Positions 42,787 through 54,700 of a DNA stretch of 64,000 bases are shown piece after piece. The first letter of the stretch is position 1. Each line of letters opens with the position of its first letter. The position numbers and the translations under genes were made by a program. The notes beneath the pieces are model-generated. The model did not search any database. It was not told where the DNA came from and saw only the letters and a program-made list of their open reading frames with translations. Source of the stretch: Telmatospirillum sp. GTDB taxonomy: Bacteria; Pseudomonadota; Alphaproteobacteria; Rhodospirillales; Magnetospirillaceae. The DNA lies in NCBI GenBank assembly GCA_031291415.1, contig JARLJB010000088.1, positions 1-64,000 on the forward strand, read 5' to 3'.

Positions 42787-45700
42787 TGGACAATATCGCC
42801 CACTCCGAACGGGACACTGTCCTCGACACCTTGCTGCTCGATCTTGCCGACCGGGACATCCGCTTGAAGGTAACCGCCGGCCGCCTGGGCTATGATGCGC
42901 CGCCCGGCGCCTTCACCGACACGCTCAAGGATCGGGTCCAGACGCTTCGTCCGGAATTGATCGCCCGTCTGACCGCCGCGGCGCCGGCCGCCGATTCCGT
43001 CACCGCCCCGCTCTCCTGCGGTCAGGAACGGATGTGGTATCTGAACCGCCTGGAAATCCAGTCCGCCGCCGGCTGCTATACCGAGCATCTGGCCTATGCC
43101 TTGGCCGGCCCACTCGATCGCCGGGCCCTGGAGGGGGCGCTTGCCGCCATTGTCGCCCGTCACGGCGCCTTGCGCTGCCGCTTCCGCGACGACCCGACGG
43201 GTCCAGTTCAAGTCATCGTTCCACCGACGCCGTTCGTCCTGCCGGTTATCGATCTGACGGCGACGCCGGACCGACTGGATGCCTGGTTGGAGGCCGCCGC
43301 CCACCGAACCATCGATTTGGGCGATGACGACCATGTCCGTTTCACGCTGCTGACGCTCGGCACCAATCGGCACGTCCTGTCGGTGTCGGCCCATCATGCC
43401 GGCTGGGACGGCTGGTCGAATGGCGTCTTCGCCACCGATCTGGCGACGGCGTACAACGCGCTCCATGCCGGCCTTGAACCGTCTCTGCCGCCACTGGTCC
43501 GCCAAATCGCCGATCTCGCCAGGCAGCAGCGGCAAGCGCTGGCCGAAAGCCGTCTCGACGCGCCGTTGCAACGTCTTTGCCGCAGCCTTGCCGGTTTTCC
43601 GACCCGACTGGACTTGCCGGCCGACCATCCGCGCGCCGATGTCGCCGATGGGCGTGGGGCGGCGATTATGGTTCGCGCCGAACCGGACGTCGCGGAAGCC
43701 CTGGCCGCCGCTGGACGCCAGGCGGGCGTGACCCCGGCCATGACGCTGATGGCGGCCTTCGCACTATGGCTGTCGCGGATCAGCGGGGCCGGACGGCTGT
43801 TGATCGGCGTGCCGGTCGCCGCCCGCGACGACGCCGCGGCAGAGGCGGTGATCGGCTATCTGTCCAACACGCTGGCGGTCCCGGTGGACATCGAACAGGC
43901 CACAAGTTTTGGCGCCTTGGCCATCCAAGTTCGCGACACGTTGCTGGAAATCATGAATGCGCAGCAGGTGCCGTTCGAAAAACTGGTCGAAACCATCGCT
44001 CCACCGCGCTCCCGCGCGACGACACCGCTGATCCAGGCCGTCTTTTCCATGCAACCGCGCACGACGCCGGCCCCCGATCTGCAGGACCTCGACGTCGCGG
44101 TTGTGCCCAGCCACAACCATGGCGCCCGCTACGAGTTGATGCTCAATCTTGAGAAGACCTTGGACGGTGGGCTGGAAGGGCCGTTGACCTATGCGGCATC
44201 GCTGTTCGACGCTCCGACAGTGCAACGCTGGACCGACGATTTCCTCGTTCTGCTGCGGGCGATACCACAGATCTGGGCGCAACCGCTGGACCGCGCCCCC
44301 CGTGCCGTCGAGCCTGCCGCACCGATCGCCAGGCAGACGACGGAAGACCGAGGCTTCATAACCGCGACCGAACGCGCCCTGGCGGCGATCTGGAGCGAAT
44401 TCCTGCAAACCGCCCCGACCGATCGCCACGACGACTTCTTCATGCTGGGCGGCCATAGCCTGTTGTTGATGCGAATGGTCAATCGGATCAACACGTCCGA
44501 CCTCGGCAGAATCACGCTGGTCGATGCTTTGGGCGCAACCACGGTGGCCGGCATGGCAGCCAGAATCGATGGACAGGCGGCCGACATGCTGATCGTCCAG
44601 AGAGCCGAGTCCGGCGAATACCCGGCCTCCGGCGCCCAAGAGGGCATGTGGCTGGCCCGGCGCGACGATCCGGATTCGGTCACCTGGGCGGTCCCGCTGC
44701 TGATCGACCTGCCACGGCATGCCGACCCGGCATTGGTGCGCGACGCGCTCGCGCGATTGGCGGCCCGGCACCCGGCTTTGCGAACCACGCTGGCGGTTCG
44801 CGACGGTGACATCATCCAACGCGTCGCGCCACCTGGTCCGGTGGAACTGACTGTGCATCGGGGACTGGATGACGCCGGCCGGGTCGCGTTCATGCGACAG
44901 GAACTGGCCCGCCCGATGAATGTCGTACGGGGACCGCTCTACCGTTTCGATCTGTTCGCCGATGACGGCCAGGAGGGAAGCGACCGGGGAGCTCTGTTCC
45001 TGATCGCCGACCACTCAATGATCGACGGCTGGTCACTCGATGTGTTGCGACGGGATTTCATCGCGCTCCTCGACGCCGTTGCGGCCGGCCGGCAGACCGA
45101 TGACCTGGCGGTCCTGGTCACCAGTCCGGCCGACGTCGCCGTCCGGCAGAGGGAGATGTTGGCCGGGCCGCGCGGGGTGGAGCTTCGCCGCCACTGGCTG
45201 CAGACCCTGGATGGTCTCCATCTGGGGGAATGCCCGGCCCCCGGCAGACGGCCTCCCGGCGCCGGACGGCGGGGCCGGCGAACCCTGGTGGAGGTCTCGG
45301 CCACAGCGGTGTCAGCCCTCGATCGGCTTGCCGCCAGCCATGGCACAACGGCGACGGTGGCGTTCCTGGCGATTGTCGCGACCCTGCTGGCGCGACTGAA
45401 GGGTGACGGGCGCGAAGTTTCGGTGGTCACGCCGTTCGTCGGCCGCCCGGACCCGGAGTTGGCCGACCTGATCGGCTGCTTCGTCGAAGTTCTGCCTCTG
45501 CGCCTGTCCTGCCCCCTGGACCAACCCTTCGCGACGCATTTGGCGGCCACGCGCCGCGCGCTGCTGAACGCCCTGGCGAACCAGGACTATCCTCTGTGCC
45601 GCCTGTCCGATGACTGGCTGCGGGCCATGGGCGGCGAACCGCAACCTCTTTACGACGCGGTCGTCGTCGTCGAGGAGGCTCCGGCGCAGATCCGCGACTG

Positions 45701-48700
45701 GTTCGATCCCCATCTGGGAGCCGGCAAATACGACCTGGCCTTCGCACTCAGCCGGCTTCCCGCATCCGAAGGCGGCGGTGTGCTTGTCATCGAACATGAC
45801 GAATGGCTTTATGACGAGCGTGACGCGCGCGATCTGGCCGCCCGCCTCGACGTTCTGCTGATGGACGCGGCCGCCAACCCCACTCGCGCGCTCGGCGATC
45901 TGACGCTGCTGCCCGATCAGGAGCTGAAGCTGGTCACGACGGGATTCAACCAAACCGCCGCAGTCTATCCCGACGACTCTCTGGCCACGCTTTGGAGCCA
46001 GGCAGCCCGCCAACACGCGACACGCACGGCGTTGATCGCCCCGGACGAAACCCGCACCAGCTATGCCGCGTTGGATCGCTGGGCCGAAGACGTCGCTGGC
46101 GGCCTGCTGGCAAGCGGAACGGTCGGGCCGGTCATCGCTTTGGCGATGGCGCGCGGGCCGGCGGCGATCGCGGCGATCCTGGCGATCTGGAAGATCGGAT
46201 CCGCCTATCTGCCGATCGATGCCAAGATGCCGCCGGCAATCGTCGAACGACTGATGGCCGATACCGGGTCGCGCATCATCCTAGGCGACGCCGAAGGGAC
46301 GGATCGGCTGGCCGGTCTGGCCGGCGTAACCATCCTTCGTGTCGACGCCCTGACCGTGGCGGCCGAGGCCGAAGTCCCATTGCCACCGACCGACGGCGGC
46401 TCGACCGCCTATGTCATGTTCACCTCGGGGACCACAGGACAACCCAAGGGGGTGGTCGTTCCTCATCGGGGGATCGCACGGTTGGCCTTGGCGGAAGCCC
46501 GGATGCATCTGTCGCCCGACGATGTGATGGCGCAAACCGCACCACTGGCCTTCGACGCCACCACACTGGAAATCTGGCCGCCCCTCCTCAACGGAGCCGC
46601 CTTGCGGATCTTCGCCGACGAGGAATTGCACGATCTTCAATCCTTCGGCGCCACTTTGCGCCGCGACGGCGTCACCGTGATGTGGTTGACCGCCGCGCAA
46701 TTCAACCGGATTGCCGACGAAGCGCCCGGCGTTCTGGCGTCTTTGCACCGAATCATCGTTGGCGGGGAAGTTCTGAGCCCGCCGCATCTGCGCCTGGTGA
46801 CCGGGGCCTGCCCCGGCATCGCTTTGCAAAACGGCTACGGCCCAACCGAAAACACCTGCCTCACGACGCTGCACGCCATCACCACCGCCGATCTTGATGA
46901 CGCCATCCCGATCGGCAGACCGGTCGCCAACAGCCGCGTCTACATCGTCGACCAGCGTCTGAATCCGCTGCCGATCGGCAGTTGGGGCGAGCTGGTCTGC
47001 GCCGGAGACGGCCTGGCGGAGGGCTATGCCGGCCGGCCCGATCTGACCGCCCAGGCCTTCGTCACACTCCCATGGCCGGCGCGGGCAGCGGCGCCGGAAC
47101 GGGTCTATCGCACCGGTGACATCGCCCGGTGGCGCCGCGACGGCATCATCGAATTCCAGGGACGCCGCGACGGCCAGATCAAGATCCGCGGCCATCGTAT
47201 CGAAATCACCGCCATCGAAGCGACACTGGCAGCCTGCCCGGATATCGCCGATGCCGCGGTGGTCGTCATCGGCGAGGGTGGCGACAAGGCCCTGATCGCC
47301 TGCGTCGTCGTCGCCACTCCCAACGGCGAAACCGCCGACGCCGCGGCGGCGGCGGCGGCCGGACGTGAGGGTGCATGGCGGCGGCATCTGGCCGACCGGT
47401 TGCCGCTTTACATGATGCCAGCCCGTTTCCTCGTGCTGCCAGCTCTTCCGACGACCGCCAACGGCAAACGCGATCGACGGGCGCTGGCCGCCCTCGCCGG
47501 CACGACCAGCAAGGCACCGTCCGTTGTTGCCTCGGCACCGCCGGAAACCGACCTGGAACGCCTTGTCATCCGCAAGTTCGCCCTGCTGTTTCCCGGCACG
47601 GCGATCGACCGGACCTCCGACTTCTTCCATCTGGGCGGCCATTCTCTGCTGGCGATGCGGCTGTCCAGTCACCTTGAGGCGGAGTGTGGTACGCGCCTGC
47701 CGCTGCGCGCCCTGTTCGCCGCCCGGACGGTTGCCACCATCGCCCGACTGCTCGACAATAGCGCCGAGGAGGTGACGCCCCCTCCATCGCCCCCTATCGT
47801 TTCCGCAGCTCCGGCCGCCGCCGCGACCGCCGACTATCCGCTGTCCTGCGGCCAGGAACGTCTGTGGGTGATGCAGCGGCTCTATCCGCAAAGTCCGGTC
47901 TACAACGTCCCGCTGGCCTTCGAGATCGAGGGGACTCTCGATGTCGGCGCGTTGACCCGCGCCCTGCTGGCGTTGGAAGAACGTCACCATGCCTTGCGCC
48001 TGCGCGTCATCGACGACGCCAAACGCGGTCCGCGCCAACGTCTGGTACCGGTCGGCGGCCTCAGCCCGGCGTTGACCGACGTCAGCGACACCGATGATCC
48101 ATCGGCGGCCGCCGAAGCCCGAATGACCGACGAAACGATGCGTCCCTTCCGCCTCGATAGCGAGAACGGCGCCCGCGCCATTCTGGTCAAGCTTGCGCCG
48201 ACGTGTTGGCGGATCCTGCTGGTCCTCCACCATGCGATCAGCGATGGCTGGTCGGTGGACATTCTGTTGCGCGATCTCGCCGCCTTTTACAGCCGAGAAA
48301 GGGGGCTTCCCGATGCCCCGCCGGCCGCGCCGAAAATGCAGTTCGAGGACGTCGCCGTCTGGCAGCGTGGCCTGCTGGCCAGTGTCGACGGTCAAGCGGT
48401 GTTGTCTCGTTGGGTGGAACGATTGACTCCATTGCCCGAGCCGTTACCGCTTCCTATCGATCACCATCGTCCGCCGGTCCGAAATTTCCATGGCGGAATC
48501 GCCATCTTTTCCTTCGATAAAGCGCGCAGTCGCGACTTGGACGGGCTGGCCCGCGGCGAGGCGGCGACGCCCTTCGCCCTGGTGACGGCGCTGGTCCAGG
48601 TTCTGCTGTTCCGCATGACGGGAAAAACGGATCTGGTTCTCGGCACGTTGGTCAGCGGACGCGACCGGCCGATGGTCGAAGACACCGTCGGTTTCCTGGT

Positions 48701-51700
48701 CAATACGCTGGTTCTGCGCCAGACGGTCGACGAGGCGGCCGGCTTCGAACGCCATCTGGCCGCCACCCGCGAAGTCTGCCTGCAGGCGATCGCCGATCAG
48801 CATTGTCCCTTTGAAACGCTGATCGAGGCGATCGGCCTGCCGCGCGACCTCAGCCATAACCCGCTGTTCGATGTGCTGGTGGTCTGGCAGTCGGGCGATT
48901 CGGCGCCGCCGTCGCTGCCCGGATTGACCTTGCGCCCGCTGTCGCCGTCATTTCCTTATGCCAAGTTCGATCTGGCGTTTCATTTCGGCAGGAACGACGA
49001 CGGCATCGTCTGCCAGATCGAATACAGCACCGATCTGTTCGAAGCGGAAACCATCGCTGCCCTGTTCGCCCGGCTGGACACATTGGCCGGTTCCGTGCTG
49101 GCCGATCGTGACCGCCCGCTTGCGACGATTGCCATTCTGCCCGAGGCCGAACGGCGGCTGGTGGTTGAAAGCTTCAACGCCACCCGGCGGACGCAGGATA
49201 CCGAGAGATCGCTGTTGCGTCCGTTCCTCGACCGAGCTGTCCTCAGCCCCGACCGCCCGGCGGTGATCTGGGACGGCGGCTCGTTCGACTATCGCCAATT
49301 CGCGGCGCGTGCCGGAGGGGTGGCCCGTCGCCTCGCCGCCGCTGGCGTACGCCCTGGCGACACCGTCGCGGTTTTGGCCCGACGCTCACCCGAACTGCTG
49401 GTGGCGATTTACGGTGTCCTGATGAGCGGTGCCGCCTACGCGCCGCTTGGTGCCGACCATCCGCCGGCACGTATCGCCGCGATGCTCGAGGACCTGGGCC
49501 ATCCCCCGGTGCTGGCGAGCGCCGAATGCCGGAGGCTGGTCACTGACGGAACCGCCGGCGTCCTCGATCTGGCAACCGGCGAGGAAGGGCCGCCGCTCGA
49601 CCTTGGCGGCCCGGCACTTCTGGCCTACGTCATCTTCACCTCGGGCTCGACGGGACGCCCGAAGGGAGTGGCGATAGAACAGCGCTCGGTGCTCAATCGG
49701 CTCTTGTGGCTGCAGAACACGCTGTCCATCGGTCCCGGCGACGTGATCCTGCAAAAGACCCCGATCACCTTCGATGTGTCGGTTCCCGAGCTGTTCTGGT
49801 GGGCCGGCAACGGCGCGACGGTCGCTCTTCCGCCACCGGGGGCCGAACGGGATCCGACGGCATTGGCCGGCCTGATCGAACGGCACCGCGTAACCCACGT
49901 TCATTTCGTGCCATCGATGCTGGCCGCGTTCCTGACCTGCGTCGACGACGGACGAATCGACGCCGGCGGCCTCAAAAGCCTGCGGCAGGTCTTTTCCAGC
50001 GGCGAAGAATTGCACCCCGCCCAGGCAGCGCTGTTCGACCGTCTGCTCTACCGCCCCTATGGCATCCATCTGCAGAACTTTTACGGCCCGACCGAGACAA
50101 CCGTCGACGTCACCTGGCAACCATGTTCGCCCTGGAATGGCGATGACCGGGTATCGATCGGAACGCCGACCGCCAATACCACAATCTATATTCTGGATGG
50201 CGAGGGCTGCCCGGCACCGGTGGGGATCGCCGGTGAAATCCACATCGGAGGGGCCCAGTTGGCGCGCGGCTATGTCAACCGGCTTGATCTGACCGCCGAG
50301 AAATTCATCCCCGACCCCTTCGCCGCCGGCGGACGCCTCTACCGCACCGGCGATCTGGGGCGCTGGAGACGCAACGGTACCGTGGACTTTCTGGGTCGCA
50401 TCGATGATCAGGTCAAGATACGCGGCCAACGCATCGAGCCCGGCGAAATCGAACGGGCGCTGGAAACCCATCCGTCGGTCGAGCGCGCCATCGTCGTTGC
50501 CGCTGCCGAGCAGGAACTGACAGAACTGCATGGCTATGTTCTGCTCCGCCGTGCGGTCAGCGCCGACACATTGCGGGCCCACCTGCGCGAGCGGGTCACC
50601 GAGGCCATGATTCCCAGCCGCTGGTTCCGGCTCGACAGCGTGCCATTGACCGCCAACGGCAAGCTCGACCGCAAGACCCTGAAAGGCGTCCCGCTGGACG
50701 GTGACGACCAGGTGCCAGACGCCGGTCCCGACCTGGCTCCGGACGCCGTCGAAGCCGAGGTCCGGGCGATCTGGAAATCGGTACTGCCCGCCGCCACACC
50801 CGGCGCGACCGATGGTTTCTTCCAGATCGGCGGCAACTCGCTGCTGCTGGTCCGTCTGCACGAGCGTCTCGACGCCCGCTGGCCCGGCCGTTTCACCATT
50901 ACCGACTTGTTCGCCTCTGCCACCATCGCCGCCCAGGTGGGACGAATAACCGGAGACGCCCCGCCATTGTCCGGGGCAACGGCCGCGCGCCGGCCGGCAG
51001 AAGAAGACGGGATCCCTGTCGGTCGAACGGTACCGGAGGCCGGCGTTGCTCCGCCCCCGCTGGCCCCGACGCTCACCGCCGATGCCGGCACCGCAGGAAA
51101 GTTCTCCTCGCACGCCGTCGCCATCGTCGGCATCGGCATCAGGCTGTCCGGCAGCCAGGGTATCGACGAATTTTGGCGCGATGTCGCGGCTGGCGCCGAT
51201 CGTGTCCGCTCTCTGCCGCCAACGCGCGAAGCCGACATCCGGGGGCTGGCCGCCCTGCTCGATCAGACGGCACCGGTGCGATTCCGCGACGGTGGCTATC
51301 TCGACGACGTCTTCGGATTCGACCCGCAGCGGTTCCGCATGTCGCCGGCCGACGCCAGCCTTCTTGATCCCGAGCAACGGCTATTCCTCGACACCGCCTT
51401 GCAGGCACTGGAAAATGCCGGCCGCGGCGGCAACGCCCTTGACCGGAAGCGCGTCGGTGTCTTCGTCGGCGGAGTATCGGACAACACTTGGCGCAACGCC
51501 GTCATGCGCGGCGCCACGCCAGAGCGCATCGAACAGGTTTCAACGCTCAACGTGCCGTCGAACGTCGCCACCCGCCTGTCCTTCCTGCATGACTGGCGCG
51601 GACCGGCCGCTCTGGTCGACACCGCCTGCTCGGCATCGCTGGTCGCCCTGCATCAGGCCTGCCGGGCGCTGCGCGGCGGCGAATGCGATTGGGCGCTGGT

Positions 51701-54700
51701 CGGCGGCGCCAAGGTGGTGCTGATCCCGCCCTCGGCCGACGAGAAACTGACGATCTACAGCTCGAACGGGCGCACCCGCGCCTTCGCCGACGGAGCCGAC
51801 GGCACCGGAATCGGCGAAGGCGCGGCAGCCTTCCTGCTGCGCCCATTGGCTGCCGCTCTGGCCGACAATGACGCCATCCACGCCGTCATCCTGGGCAGCG
51901 CCGTCAACCAGGATGGCGCCTCGAGCGGTATGGCCGCCCCCAATCCCGCCGCGCAGGCGGAAGTAATTCTGGCGGCGGCGCAAGACGCCGGCGTTCCCCT
52001 TGCCAGCCTTTCCTATATCGAGGCGCACGGCACCGGCACGGCGCTCGGCGATCCCGTCGAAATCGACGGCCTGACACGGGCCTTTGCCGCGGAAACCGGC
52101 GGACCGGCCCTCATCGGAACGGCCCTCGTCGGATCGGGGAAAGGCAACTACGGTCATCTCGACGCCGCGGCCGGCGCCTTGGGATTGAGCCGTGCGGTGA
52201 TGTGCCTGACCCATGATCAAGCCCCGCCACAGCCCTTCTTCACGACGCCGAACCAACGGATCAATTTTGCCGGAGCGCCGGTCGCCGTCAGCCGTTCGCT
52301 CGCCCCCCTGGCCGAACGCGGCGGACGGCGCCGGGCCGGAGTCAGCGCCTTCGGTCTCAGCGGCATCAACGCCCATGTCATCATCGAAGCGGCTCCCCCC
52401 TGGCAAGCCGCCGAACGGTCGGCCGAATGGACGGCGCTCGGCATTTCGGCCGCTACCGAGGAGGACTTGCGAAGCTATGCCGAAGCCATCGTCGAGACCC
52501 TGCGCCAGCATCCCGAGTGGCCGCTGGCCACGATCGCCGGCACGCTGACGAACGGCCGGGAGCCCTTGGCGGCACGGCTGGCCATGGCCGTCCGCGACCG
52601 TGGCGACATGATGTCCCGGTTGGCGGTGTATGCCGTGGCGCCGGAGAAGGCGGCTTCGCTGGTGATCACCGGAATTGCCGAACGAGGCCAGGGGAACCGG
52701 GCCGTCATCGCCGTCGGCAACGACGAGAAAGAAGTCCGCGCCGCAGCGCAGGCCTTTGTCGCAGGCGCCCGATTGCTGTGGCCCGACACCTCGCCGGCCG
52801 GCCGGGTCCACCTGCCGGCCGCCCCATTGACCCGTCAGCGCATGATGCCGACACTGATCCATCCAGCCCCTCGCGCCCCGGCGCGCGGTGGATTTTGGGC
52901 GCCACCTGTCGTCACGGCACAAGGCCGCTTCCATACGGTCGACGTTCACGCACCGGCCTTCTGGCCGGTCGCCGAGCACCGTCTCGATGGCAAGCCGACC
53001 CTGGTCGGCATGGCCTTTCCGGCACTGCTGGCCGAGGCCTGCCCTGGAACCGCGCTGCGTATCAGCCGCCTGCGCTGGGTCCGCCCCTTGCGTCCGGAGA
53101 CGTTGGAACCCGGTACTGTCACGCTGTCCATCGGTACCGACGGCAAGGCCAGTCTTGACGGCCGCACGACCGACGGCCTCTGGCAAAGCTTTGCGACGGC
53201 GACCGTCGAGGTCGACGGCGGCGTGACGCCTCCCATGACGCCCCCAATGACGATCGACATCGAGGCGATCGGCCGACGTTGCGCGCCCCCCGCCGAAGCG
53301 CCGGCCTTCAGTGGCAAGGGTGGCGTGGTCGACGTCAGCGACCGCTGGGATTGCCTGGAGGCGGTCGCCATCGGTTCCGACGAATCGCTGGCTTGGCTCA
53401 AAGCGCCACGTAACGATGGTGTCCCCTTGCGCCTGCATCCGGCCCTGCTCGACGTCGCCGCGAGCCAGGCGCTGCGTGTGCCGGGCCTGGTTCCGGCCGG
53501 CTGCGAAGATATCGTCGTCACAGGTCCGCTGCCGCCCGACCCGGTGGCGCATGTGGTGTTCCGTCCGCTTGGAACGGAGGGTATCGAAGCCGATCTGTGG
53601 CTGGCCGATCGGGCCACCGGGGTGGTCGGCCTGACCATCCGGGGGCTCTGCTTCGTCCCGATCGACACCGGATCGGCTATTGGCAGCATCGTGCCATCGG
53701 TGCCGGTATGGCGCGACCATCCTCTCGGCATCCCGGACGCCCTGCTTGCCGACACGCCGGTCGTAGTGATCGGCGAAGGCCCTCTGGCCGAGCGGATCGC
53801 CACCTATGTCGCCGCCAGCGGCCACTTGGCCGGCCGGGCCGGCAGCGGCGCCATCGATGCCGCCACCCAGGCGACCATCGGCGGGGCCGGCCGACCGGCG
53901 ATCGTGCTGGCTCCGGCCGGTGGTCCGGACATCGGGTTGCGCACCACCGCGGCGATGCGCGCGATTCTAACGGCCCTGCGTCATCCGACCCGGTTGCTCG
54001 GCATTGGAGAAGGGGCGTTCGCCGTCGGTGATGACGGCCCACTCGCCCCGGACCTGGCCTTGGTCTATGGCATCCTGACCGCCGCAGCCCTGGAAGAGCC
54101 GCTGCTCAGTTGCCGCTATGTCGATACCGACGACGTCACCGACGCGGCGGCTCTGCTGGGCGAGCTCGCCGTTCTCGAAAGGCCGGAGGACAGGCTCTGC
54201 CATGCCATTGCCTGGCGCCAGGGACGCCGTCTTCTGCGAACCTTCGCGCCGATCGGTAAAACCTCGCGACCAATCGTCTGGCCGGATCACGGCTGCTGCG
54301 TCGTCAGTGGCGGAACCGGTGGGCTGTCACTGTTCCAGGCGGAAACACTGACCAATGGTGGTCGTGTGGCGCTGGCCTTGTTGTCGCGCAACGGAACGCC
54401 CGGCGGCCCGGAACCGGAGGCGGCCTTGCGACGGCAGAGACTGGCCGATTTGCGTGCCGCCGGTCTCAAGATCGAGGTCTTCGCCTGCAATATCGGCGAT
54501 CGGGCGGCCTTGAGTGCGACGCTGGACTGGATTCGCCGCGATCTGGGACCGATCACCGCCGTCGTCCACAATGCCGGCGTGCCCGATGGCGCCGTACTGA
54601 TGCAGGCCAATCAATCCGGCAAAAGTTATGCCCAGCGGATCGACGGCAAGGTGAACGGCGCGCGTTTGCTGGACGCGTTGACGGAGGACGACCCGGTGGA

